A stretch of DNA of 15,477 nucleotides from Nitrosomonadales bacterium (GTDB taxonomy: Bacteria > Pseudomonadota > Gammaproteobacteria > Burkholderiales > Gallionellaceae), in contig JACREA010000246.1 of assembly GCA_016218465.1 (NCBI GenBank), positions 1-15,477 on the forward strand, given 5' to 3'. This document shows, one piece after another, positions 6,486 to 12,994 of this stretch. The position numbers were made by a program, and so were the translations under genes. The notes beneath the pieces were generated by a model that did not search any database, was not told where the DNA came from, and saw only the letters and a list, made by a program, of their open reading frames with translations. Each line of letters begins with the position of its first letter. Position 1 is the stretch's first letter.

Positions 6486-6875
6486 ATGGTCAAGCCAAGC
6501 ACAAAAGTACGCAAGAAAGTCAAAAAAAATGTGGCGGAAGGCATCGCGCACGTTCATGCGTCTTTTAACAATACCATCGTTACCATTACCGACCGTCAGG
6601 GTAATACCTTGGCATGGTCTACCAGTGGAGCGAATGGCTTTAAGGGTTCTCGCAAGAGTACTCCATTTGCTGCGCAGGTTGCGGCTGAAACAGTCGGTAA
6701 ATCTGCCGCCGAATGCGGCGTCAAGAATATTGAAGTGCGTATCAAAGGACCCGGCCCTGGTCGCGAATCCGCAGTGCGCGCATTGAACGCGGCTGGTTTT
6801 AAGATCACCAGTATTTCCGATATAACACCGGTACCGCACAACGGCTGCCGTCCGCCTAAAAAGCGTCGTATCTAA
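6486..6875 (+). CDS. rpsK: 30S ribosomal protein S11 (uS11)
   Basis: The 129-residue product equals E. coli S11 in length. Family motifs are HVHASFNNTIVTITDRQGN, WSTSGANGFKGSRKSTPFAA, IKGPGPGRESAVRALNAAGF and the invariant tail PHNGCRPPKKRR. S11 lies on the 30S platform beside the 3' end of 16S rRNA, close to the Shine-Dalgarno helix. AGAGGA at 6473-6478 is 7 nt before the ATG. It follows rpsM by 30 nt and precedes rpsD by 17 nt. Confidence 0.97.
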   Translation: MVKPSTKVRKKVKKNVAEGIAHVHASFNNTIVTITDRQGNTLAWSTSGANGFKGSRKSTPFAAQVAAETVGKSAAECGVKNIEVRIKGPGPGRESAVRALNAAGFKITSISDITPVPHNGCRPPKKRRI

Positions 6876-6892
6876 TTTTTTGGGAGTCGATT

Positions 6893-7522
6893 TTGGCTAG
6901 AAATCTTGATGCAAAGTGCCGTCAGTGCCGCCGTGAAGGCGAAAAGCTGTTTCTGAAGGGTGAGAAATGTTTTACCGACAAGTGTGCTGTTGAGCGCAGG
7001 GCCTATCCGCCTGGTCAACACGGTCAAAAGAAAAACACGCGTTTATCCGAGTACGGCGGCCAGTTGCGTGAAAAACAAAAAGTACGCCGTATTTATGGCG
7101 TGCTCGAAAAGCAATTCCGTCTGACTTACAAACAGGCGGAAAGTCAGCGCGGCATTACCGGTGAGAGTTTGTTGCAGATTCTGGAATCGCGGCTGGACAA
7201 TGTTTCCTATCGCATGGGTTTCGGAGTATCTCGTGCGGAAGCGCGCCAAGTGGTGCGCCATAACGGTTTGCTAGTGAACGGCAAGCGTGTGAATATCCCT
7301 TCTTATCAAGTGCGTCCCGGTGACGTGGTTGAAGTGGCCGAAAAATCCAAAGCCCAATTGCGTATCAAAGCAGCGCTGACTGCGGCTGAGCAGCGCGGTT
7401 TCCCGGAATGGATCGAAATGGACACCAAAGCGCTCAAGGGAACATATAAAGCCAAGCCACAACGTGCCGAACTACCTGCAACCATCAACGAGCATCTTGT
7501 AGTTGAGTTGTATTCCAAGTAA
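6893..7522 (+). CDS. rpsD: 30S ribosomal protein S4 (uS4), four-cysteine zinc form
   Basis: Translation starts at TTG (6893), served by GGGAG at 6882-6886, and gives 209 residues. The N-terminus MARNLDAKCRQCRREGEKL contains C9 and C12, followed by C26 and C31 (KCFTDKCAVERR): a complete zinc-binding set, as in Thermus and many Gram-positives and unlike E. coli S4. The conserved PPGQHG and LREKQKVRRIYGVLEKQF follow, then an S4-type RNA-binding domain at about residues 95-160 (SRLDNVSYRMGFG, ARQVVRHNGLLVNGKRVNIP). S4 nucleates 16S 5' domain assembly, affects decoding accuracy, and in E. coli represses the alpha operon. The rare TTG start may limit its expression. Confidence 0.96.
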   Translation: MARNLDAKCRQCRREGEKLFLKGEKCFTDKCAVERRAYPPGQHGQKKNTRLSEYGGQLREKQKVRRIYGVLEKQFRLTYKQAESQRGITGESLLQILESRLDNVSYRMGFGVSRAEARQVVRHNGLLVNGKRVNIPSYQVRPGDVVEVAEKSKAQLRIKAALTAAEQRGFPEWIEMDTKALKGTYKAKPQRAELPATINEHLVVELYSK

Positions 7523-7539
7523 TCCACGCGGAGTAGCGT

Positions 7540-8508
7540 ATGCCTAAGAATGAATTTTTGAAACCACGCATCATTGATGTACAAAAGATATCCGACACCC
7601 AAGCCAAGGTTGTGATGGAGCCTTTCGAGCGAGGTTACGGCCATACATTGGGCAATGCATTGCGCCGCATCCTGTTGTCTTCCATGCCAGGCGCCGCACC
7701 GACAGAGGTAAAAATTGCCGGCGTGCTGCATGAGTATGCGACCATTGATGGCGTTCAGGAAGATGTCGTGGATATTCTGTTGAACCTCAAGGGTGTTGTG
7801 CTGCGTTTGCATAACACTCCGGAAGTGGTGTTAACCCTGAAAAAATCGGGTCAAGGTGTTGTGACAGCGGCTGATATCAGCGGCAATGCAGATGTCGAGG
7901 TGGTAAATCCTGATCATGTGATCGCGCATCTGACTGCCGGTGGCAAGCTGGATATGCAAATCAAGGTCGAGCAGGGTCGCGGCTCTGTGTCGGCAATTTC
8001 CCGTCAGGCTTCCAATGAATCGCGCGCCGTCGGCCATATCGCACTGGACGCATCATTTAGCCCGGTCAGCCGTGTGAGCTATGCAGTTGAGAGCGCGCGT
8101 GTAGAACAGCGCACAGACCTTGATAAGCTGGTGCTGCACATTGAAACCAATGGAGCAGTTGATCCTGAACAAGCGATTCGCAATGCAGCGCGTATTCTGG
8201 TGGATCAATTCTCGGTGTTCGCCGCGCTTGAAGGAACTGAGCCTGTTGTAGAGAAGGTTCAAACACCCAAGGTTGATCCGATCCTGCTGCGTCCGGTGGA
8301 TGATCTGGAACTGACACCGCGTTCCTACATTTGCCTCAAGGCACAAAGTATCCACTACATTGGCGATCTGATCCAGTACACGGAAAATGATTTGCTGCGC
8401 ACCCCGAACCTGGGCCGCAAGTCGCTGAACGAAATTAAACAGGTTCTCGCCGAGCACAACTTGTCGCTGGGTATGAAACTGGAGAACTGGCCTGTTGCTG
8501 CCGTTTAA
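7540..8508 (+). CDS. rpoA: DNA-directed RNA polymerase subunit alpha
   Basis: The 322-residue protein has the N-terminal assembly domain (GYGHTLGNALRRILLSSMPG near residues 31-50; LNLKGV; VEQGRGSV) and a C-terminal DNA-binding domain from about 245 (DPILLRPVDDLELT ... NLGRKSLNEIKQVL ... SLGMKLENWP). Alpha dimerises to nucleate the polymerase, and its C-terminal domain binds UP elements and activators. Compared with E. coli numbering, R265, C269, G296, K298, S299 and E302 are kept as R261, C265, G292, K294, S295 and E298. The residue equivalent to N268 is isoleucine (I264, codon ATT at 8329-8331), which is unexpected. GGAG at 7530-7533 precedes the ATG. Confidence 0.97.
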   Translation: MPKNEFLKPRIIDVQKISDTQAKVVMEPFERGYGHTLGNALRRILLSSMPGAAPTEVKIAGVLHEYATIDGVQEDVVDILLNLKGVVLRLHNTPEVVLTLKKSGQGVVTAADISGNADVEVVNPDHVIAHLTAGGKLDMQIKVEQGRGSVSAISRQASNESRAVGHIALDASFSPVSRVSYAVESARVEQRTDLDKLVLHIETNGAVDPEQAIRNAARILVDQFSVFAALEGTEPVVEKVQTPKVDPILLRPVDDLELTPRSYICLKAQSIHYIGDLIQYTENDLLRTPNLGRKSLNEIKQVLAEHNLSLGMKLENWPVAAV

Positions 8509-8527
8509 AGCAGTACAATATTATGAG

Positions 8528-8573
8528 AAGTCCGCTTGAAGCAGATACATAAGTCCGCTTTAAGTAAATACAG
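8528..8573 (+). repeat. Tandem 23-bp direct repeat in the rpoA-rplQ spacer
   Basis: Two adjacent 23-bp units, 8528-8550 and 8551-8573, match at 19 of 23 positions; both begin AAGTCCGCTT. A more degenerate partial copy (AAAGCAGTACA, about 8506-8516) may precede them. The 88-nt gap is longer than most in this operon, and the repeat accounts for about half of it. It looks like a local tandem duplication that lengthened the spacer. The rplQ ribosome-binding sequence AGAGGGG lies just downstream at 8581-8587. No function is evident. Confidence 0.7.
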
Positions 8574-8596
8574 GAAGGTAAGAGGGGTAAAAAATT

Positions 8597-8983
8597 ATGC
8601 GCCACCGTTTAGGCTTAAGAAAACTCAACCGCACCAGCAGCCACCGTTTGGCAATGTTCCGTAATATGACCGTTTCTCTGTTGCGTCACGAAGCCATCAA
8701 GACTACATTGCCTAAAGCCAAGGAGCTGCGCCGTGTAGCGGAACCTATCCTGACACTGGGCAAGACCCCAAGCTTGGCCAATCGCCGTCTGGCATTTGCC
8801 CGTCTGCGTGACCGTGAGATGGTTGTCAAGTTGTTCGATGAACTTGGCCCTCGCTATGCAGCGCGCAACGGCGGCTATTTGCGCATTCTCAAATTCGGTT
8901 TCCGTCAGGGGGATAACGCCCCGATGGCGCTGGTTGAGTTGATGGACCGTCCCGCAGAAGCAACGGCTGTTGACGCTGAGTAA
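8597..8983 (+). CDS. rplQ: 50S ribosomal protein L17 (bL17)
   Basis: The 128-residue product (E. coli 127) starts with the near-invariant MRHRLGLRKLNRTSSHRLAM. It continues RNMTVSLLRHEAIKTTLPKA and ends with GYLRILKFGFRQGDNAPMAL followed by VELMDRP, all family signatures. L17 is a 23S rRNA binder near the exit-tunnel opening on the solvent side. Purine-rich AGAGGGG (8581-8587) is 9 nt before the ATG. It is the last gene of the alpha operon and is followed by an intrinsic terminator. Confidence 0.97.
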   Translation: MRHRLGLRKLNRTSSHRLAMFRNMTVSLLRHEAIKTTLPKAKELRRVAEPILTLGKTPSLANRRLAFARLRDREMVVKLFDELGPRYAARNGGYLRILKFGFRQGDNAPMALVELMDRPAEATAVDAE

Positions 8984-9009
8984 TTAGCTGTAATGCTTCA
9001 CCGTTAAAG

Positions 9010-9035
9010 AAAAAGCCGGATAACTCCGGCTTTTT
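9010..9035 (+). terminator. Intrinsic terminator of the alpha operon
   Basis: A perfect 11-bp inverted repeat, AAAAAGCCGGA (9010-9020) and TCCGGCTTTTT (9025-9035), encloses a TAAC loop. The GC-rich core AGCCGGA/TCCGGCT is followed by T5, the classic rho-independent form. It starts 26 nt after the rplQ stop. Because the A-run lies on the other side, it could also work for transcription from the right, but no convergent gene is adjacent. Confidence 0.92.
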
Positions 9036-9067
9036 ACATTTTTCGATACGCTTAACAGGAGGCGCAA

Positions 9068-10044
9068 ATGGCAAACTGGTTCGAAGACAACTCACTATCC
9101 ATAGGCCGCACCCCGCCGGTGCGCCTCAACAGCATAACCGATGGCGCGCCTGCCACCATTCTCGCCAAGATCGAAGGGCGCAACCCTGCCTATTCCGTCA
9201 AATGCCGCATCGGTGCAGCAATGATCTGGGATGCCGAACGGCGCGGCCTGCTTGGCCCGGACAAAAAACTCGTCGAACCTACCAGCGGCAATACTGGTAT
9301 CGCGCTGGCATTCGTAGCCGTCGCGCGTGGCATCCCTCTCACCCTGACCATGCCGGAAACCATGAGCATCGAACGGCGCAAATTGCTGGTTGCCTACGGC
9401 GCCACGCTGGTACTCACCGAAGGGGCCAAGGGCATGAAGGGCGCAATAGCCAAAGCCGAAGAAATTGTTGCCTCCGACCCGGAGCATTACATCCTGTTGC
9501 AACAGTTCAAAAAACCGGCCAATCCCGCCATCCATGAACAAACCACAGGTCCGGAAATCTGGAACGATACCGACGGAAAGGTCGATATATTTGTGTCGGG
9601 TGTTGGAACGGGGGGGGCACGATCACCGGCGTGTCGCGCTATCTCAAGCGCCAGGGCAAACCCATTACTTCCGTTGCAGTGGAACCATCAGCCAGCCCAG
9701 TCCTCACCCAGCAACGCGCCGGTGAACCACTGAAGCCTGCACCGCACAAAATCCAGGGGCTTGGCGCCGATTTCGTGCCGGACACCCTCGATATGTCGCT
9801 GGTGGACGAAATCGAACAAGTCAGTAACGAAGATGCGGTGCTGTATGCGCGCCGCCTGACACGTGAGGAAGGCATTCTCTCTGGCATCTCATGCGGTGCG
9901 GCTGTCGCTGCCGCCGTGCGTCAGGCCAGGCGTCCAGAGAATGCAGGCAAGACCATCGTCGTCATTCTGCCCGACTCCGGCGAACGCTACCTCAGTTCGA
10001 TACTGTTTGAGGGGATGTTTGATGAAAAGGGGGTTGTGGCGTAA
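9068..10044 (+). pseudogene. cysK: Cysteine synthase A (O-acetylserine sulfhydrylase), frameshifted
   Basis: The protein closely follows E. coli CysK: WFEDNSLSIGRTPPVRL, the PLP-lysine segment RNPAYSVKCRIG (K45), the substrate loop TSGNTG (72-77), and TMPETMSIERRKLL. CysK makes L-cysteine from O-acetylserine and sulfide using PLP. Reading breaks at T181-G183, where a run of eight G (9610-9617) replaces the six expected for the phosphate-binding loop GVGTGGT. The original frame stops at 9733 after 221 residues; the correct sequence (ITGVSRYLKRQGKP ... EEGILSGISCGAA ... LPDSGERYLS) continues in another frame to the TAA at 10044. Removing two G restores a 324-residue protein, the family length. 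AGGAGG (9057-9062) is a strong ribosome-binding site. It may be a sequencing error, a phase-variable tract or a real lesion. Confidence 0.9.
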
Positions 10045-10052
10045 ATCGGTAG

Positions 10053-10077
10053 GGGAGTGATTTATCACGCCCTTTTT
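10053..10077 (+). terminator. Probable intrinsic terminator after cysK
   Basis: GGG-A-GTGAT (10053-10061) pairs with ATCAC-G-CCC (10064-10072) with one A/G mismatch, and TTTTT follows at 10073-10077. It begins 9 nt after the cysK stop codon, where a terminator is expected. The stem is short-looped and imperfect, so termination may be partial. The sequence is a degenerate copy of the palindrome at 10097-10116. Confidence 0.6.
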
Positions 10078-10096
10078 CCGATACATAAATAGATCA

Positions 10097-10116
10097 GGGC
10101 GTGATGAATCACGCCC
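10097..10116. repeat. REP-like palindrome between convergent cysK and waaA
   Basis: GGGCGTGAT and ATCACGCCC form a perfect 9-bp inverted repeat around two bases (GA). A related, partly decayed copy lies 25 nt upstream, within the cysK terminator. Two copies of a short GC-rich palindrome in an intergenic gap between converging genes is the usual setting of repetitive extragenic palindromes. On the minus strand it lies downstream of waaA and could end that transcript, but no clear T-run follows. Whether it is repeated across the genome cannot be told from this window. Confidence 0.55.
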
Positions 10117-10203
10117 CGAAAGGTGAGTTGCAGCAAGAGCGCAAAAACCAGATAACACGCGGACTTTCACCGCAATGCAAGCATCCAACTGCGGTTTTCA
10201 GGA

Positions 10204-11457
10204 TCATTGTCCGGTAAATGACTTGATGATCCGCAGCGATTTGTCTGTCGCGCCGCGATTGAATTTCACAAATCCGGCGCACTTTTTTTGCATTTCGCAC
10301 AAACTGTCCGGATTGCCTAGCAGGCGTTGTAGTTCTGCAACCAGCCCGTCGCTGTTTTGCACCTGCACAGCGGCTCCGGCGCCAATCGCCAAGCGCGTCG
10401 CTTCGGCGAAATTGTGGGTGTGTGGACCTATCAATACCGGTGTGCCGACTGCACAGGCTTCAATCAAATTCTGTCCGCCATAAGGTAGCAGGCTGCCGCC
10501 GATGAAGGCGAGATCAGCGGCAGCGTAGTAGGCAAACATCTCTCCCATGCTGTCTCCAAGCACTACCTGAACCTCTGCCGAAACTGTGCGGTTTGCGCTC
10601 CTGTACTGAAACGCGATACTGCGTTGGTCGAGCAAATGCGCGACCTCGGCGAAACGTTGCGGGTGTCGCGGCACGATAACCAGCAGCAAGTCCGGAATGT
10701 GTATTTTTTTCAGCGCATTGAGCAGCAACTCCTCTTCACCATCGCGGGTGCTCGCGGCAAGAAAAACCTTGCGCGCCATGCCGAATTGTTCGCGCAGCTG
10801 CCTGCCCAGTTCCAGCATGGCGGGCTGCGGCACGATGTCAAACTTGAGATTGCCCATTACCGATACATCCCGTGCGCCGAGATTGGTCAGGCGTGCGGCA
10901 TCGTCAGCAGTTTGTGCGGCGATGGCAGCGAGTTCGCTCAGTGCGTTATGGGTTAGGTGGGAAAAACGCGCATAACCCCGCGCAGATTTTTCCGACATGC
11001 GCGCATTCAGCAGCAGCAGCGGCGCGCCGGTTTTGTGGCAGGCATGAATCAGGTTAAACCAGATTTCCGTTTCCATCAGGATGCCGAGTTGCGGACGGAA
11101 GTGGCGCAAAAAATTATTTACCGCGAACGGATAGTCGTAGGGCAGATACACGCGCAGCACGCTGTTGCCATATAGCTGTTCGCCGGCGGCGCGTCCGGTG
11201 GGAGTGGTATGGGTAAGCAGGATTTGATGGCCGGGATAGGTTGCGCACAGCCGGGTGACGAGGCTTTGCGTGGCGCGGGTTTCGCCTACCGAGACGGCAT
11301 GCAGCCAGATAACCGGCTTGTCGCTGCGTATGGAGTAAAAGCCGAAACGCTCGCCGACGTGGCGCAGATATTCCGGCTGTTTGCGCGCGCGCCAAAGCAG
11401 GCGCAGAAAAATGTATGGCAGTAGCAACCACAGCACTACCGTATAAAAAAATCTCAT
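10204..11457 (-). CDS. waaA: 3-deoxy-D-manno-octulosonic acid (Kdo) transferase
   Basis: Started at the ATG complementary to 11455-11457, the product is 417 residues (E. coli 425). It begins MRFFYTVVLWLLLPYIFLRL, a membrane anchor typical of WaaA; an in-frame start at 11529 adds 24 poorly conserved residues. WaaA transfers Kdo from CMP-Kdo to lipid IVA at the inner membrane, founding the LPS inner core. The glycosyltransferase family 30 motifs are HAVSVGET (53-60, with E59 at the catalytic base position), METEIWFN (128-135), NARMSEKS (151-158), MGNLKFD (201-207), PRHPQRF (263-269), DSMGE (302-306), GGSLLPYGGQN (320-330) and GPHTHNF (344-350). It is divergent from waaC. No strong ribosome-binding site is visible, so the start is moderately certain. 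Confidence 0.93.
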   Translation of the reverse strand: MRFFYTVVLWLLLPYIFLRLLWRARKQPEYLRHVGERFGFYSIRSDKPVIWLHAVSVGETRATQSLVTRLCATYPGHQILLTHTTPTGRAAGEQLYGNSVLRVYLPYDYPFAVNNFLRHFRPQLGILMETEIWFNLIHACHKTGAPLLLLNARMSEKSARGYARFSHLTHNALSELAAIAAQTADDAARLTNLGARDVSVMGNLKFDIVPQPAMLELGRQLREQFGMARKVFLAASTRDGEEELLLNALKKIHIPDLLLVIVPRHPQRFAEVAHLLDQRSIAFQYRSANRTVSAEVQVVLGDSMGEMFAYYAAADLAFIGGSLLPYGGQNLIEACAVGTPVLIGPHTHNFAEATRLAIGAGAAVQVQNSDGLVAELQRLLGNPDSLCEMQKKCAGFVKFNRGATDKSLRIIKSFTGQ

Positions 11458-11561
11458 TCGATGCCGTTCACAGGTCTCTGCAATATTGCGAATGGTAGTG
11501 TTGTTGCGCAAGCTACTCAAGAAAAACATTTGTTGCTATTTCCCGCGCCCACTAGCCGCCC

Positions 11562-11644
11562 TGACACGGTGTTGCGAAGCATCCGGTGCGGGAAGGGCGG
11601 CAGCGGTTGCTCCCGCACTAGGAGGGCTGCGCCCCACCGTGTCA
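11562..11644. mobile_element. 83-bp MITE-like element with 10-bp terminal inverted repeats
   Basis: TGACACGGTG at 11562-11571 and CACCGTGTCA at 11635-11644 are a perfect 10-bp inverted terminal pair. Inside, GTGCGGGA (11586-11593) and TCCCGCAC (11611-11618) form a second nested hairpin. The first 34 bp (11562-11595) recur exactly at 12165-12198 inside waaC, which shows it is a dispersed repeat. The element lies in the 265-bp gap between divergent waaA and waaC. No coding capacity is evident. CTAG occurs 6 bp outside both ends, but a clear target duplication is not seen. Confidence 0.7.
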
Positions 11645-11648
11645 CAAC

Positions 11649-11657
11649 TGCTAGAAT
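11649..11657 (+). promoter_or_regulatory. Possible extended -10 promoter for waaC
   Basis: TGCTAGAAT at 11649-11657 fits an extended -10 (TGn plus TAGAAT, 5 of 6). It lies 5 bp outside the right terminus of the 83-bp repeat and would give a leader of about 59 nt before waaC. No good -35 hexamer is seen at 17 bp, because that position falls in the repeat's right inverted terminus. This is a weak, sequence-only prediction. Confidence 0.35.
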
Positions 11658-11722
11658 GCTGTTATTACGTTGGCTGTTGTCCGGCAGGCTGCTGGTGTTC
11701 GGTAATTGCATAGATTCCAATA

Positions 11723-12994
11723 ATGAAAATTCTTGTTGTAAGGTTGTCTTCGTTAGGTGACATTCTTCACCTGTTTCCAGCCGTCAGTGATTTGCATGGC
11801 CATTTTCCGGATGCGGAGATTCACTGGCTGGTAGAGCCCGCCTTTGCCGAACTGGCAGGCTGGCATTCGGCTGTAAAAAAAGTAATTGTAGTGCCGTTGC
11901 GCGCCCATAAAAAAAATTGGTGGAAAGCTCCAGCTTTGCTAACTAAGCTGCGCCGGCAACTGCAAGCGGAAAATTACGATATTGTGCTGGATGCGCAGGG
12001 GCTGCTTAAAAGTGCGCTGCTGGCGCGACTGGCCGGTGCCGCCGTATTTGGCTTTCATGCCGACAGTGCACGCGAATCTTTAGCGGCACAGTTTTATCAG
12101 AAGACTGCCAAGGTTCCGGATGGTTTGCATGTGATCGAAAAAAATCGCCAACTTGTGGCGGCTTTGACACGGTGTTGCGAAGCATCCGGTGCGGGAAGAG
12201 GGTCAAGCAGGCAATCCCCGCAGCGGATGCTCGCAAAAGCCGCCTCGCACCCGCTCCCGCTCCCGCAATCGGCTGGCTGCGTCATAACCAGCGACTTGGC
12301 GAGAGTTGTTGGCTCGCCTAGTCGAATGGCTAGTAGTTCTACCAGTAACGTGTCGCGGGATGCGGCGCGAATTTTTGGAATTGACGCCGCACAGCCAGCC
12401 GACTTTGGTTTGGATAAATTTCGCCAACAGCAGTTGCAGGTCGTTCTTGGCGGTGAACTCAAAGAAACAACCAGGCAGCCCTACGTGGTATTGCTGCATG
12501 GAACAACCTGGAACAGCAAATACTGGCCGGAATCATCGTGGCTGGAGTTGATTCGCCTGCTGGCACAACAGGGCTGGCGATGCTTATTGCCATGGGGAAA
12601 TGAGAGCGAACGTCTGCGAGCGCAACGTTTGCAGGTGGCTGGTGGTGAATATGCTCAGGTATTGCCCAGGCTGTCGCTGACCGAATTGATGAGCGTACTA
12701 CTGCACGCTCGCGCATTCATCAGTGTGGAAACCGGCATCGGCCATCTGGCTGCGGCGCTCGATGTGCCGGGCATCATGCTGCATGGCCCGACTGATCCGG
12801 GTTATAGCGGTATCCTCGGCAAGTCGTGCCAGCACATTACCAGTGGTATTGACTGTTCACCGTGCTTTGAGCGCGATTGCCCCAAGCTTGAAGTGCCGGA
12901 TGGAATTCCGCCTTGCCAGCAAGCAATCACTGCACAGCAAGTTTATGTGCGGTGCCTGGCATTGCTTGCCACAAACACTGGGGAGTTTTCTTAG
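11723..12994 (+). CDS. waaC: LPS heptosyltransferase I with an in-frame internal insertion
   Basis: The 423-residue protein is a family 9 glycosyltransferase that adds the first L,D-heptose to Kdo of the LPS inner core. The N-terminus MKILVVRLSSLGDILHLFPA carries D13, the catalytic base position of WaaC. The C-terminal domain has FISVETGIGHLAAALDVPGI (VETG at 335-338), HGPTDPGYSG and a cysteine-rich CSPCFERDC. It is far longer than usual (E. coli 319 residues). The excess maps to residues 147-214, a Ser/Ala/Arg/Pro-rich stretch encoded by a repeat element between RQLVA and ARIFGIDAAQPADFGLD. Removing 68 codons gives 355 residues and puts VETG at 267-270, near the E. coli position. The insertion falls at the junction of the two Rossmann domains. 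The gene is open throughout, so activity is possible but unproven. Confidence 0.9.
   Translation: MKILVVRLSSLGDILHLFPAVSDLHGHFPDAEIHWLVEPAFAELAGWHSAVKKVIVVPLRAHKKNWWKAPALLTKLRRQLQAENYDIVLDAQGLLKSALLARLAGAAVFGFHADSARESLAAQFYQKTAKVPDGLHVIEKNRQLVAALTRCCEASGAGRGSSRQSPQRMLAKAASHPLPLPQSAGCVITSDLARVVGSPSRMASSSTSNVSRDAARIFGIDAAQPADFGLDKFRQQQLQVVLGGELKETTRQPYVVLLHGTTWNSKYWPESSWLELIRLLAQQGWRCLLPWGNESERLRAQRLQVAGGEYAQVLPRLSLTELMSVLLHARAFISVETGIGHLAAALDVPGIMLHGPTDPGYSGILGKSCQHITSGIDCSPCFERDCPKLEVPDGIPPCQQAITAQQVYVRCLALLATNTGEFS
12163..12366. mobile_element. 204-nt in-frame repeat insertion inside waaC
   Basis: The segment begins 2 bp before an exact 34-bp copy (12165-12198) of the left end of the element at 11562. 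It is flanked by GCGGC at 12158-12162 and 12362-12366, a plausible 5-bp target duplication; removing 204 nt restores RQLVAARIFGID. A long hairpin is formed by 12181-12195 and 12217-12231 (14 of 15 pairs), and a second by 12293-12303 and 12313-12323 (10 of 11 pairs). GACACG (12166-12171) and CGTGTC (12349-12354) may be remnants of terminal inverted repeats. No stop occurs in the waaC frame, and 204 is divisible by three. Exact borders are inferred. Confidence 0.65.

Noticed and set aside
9068..9733. A shorter 221-residue cysteine synthase as a genuine novel form
   Set aside because: The last 38 residues match nothing in the family, while the adjacent frame continues the CysK sequence exactly; a frameshift is the simpler explanation.
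10170..10196. ACCGCA/TGCGGT stem as a waaA terminator
   Set aside because: On the minus strand the stem has a long loop and is not followed by a T-run, so intrinsic termination is not supported.
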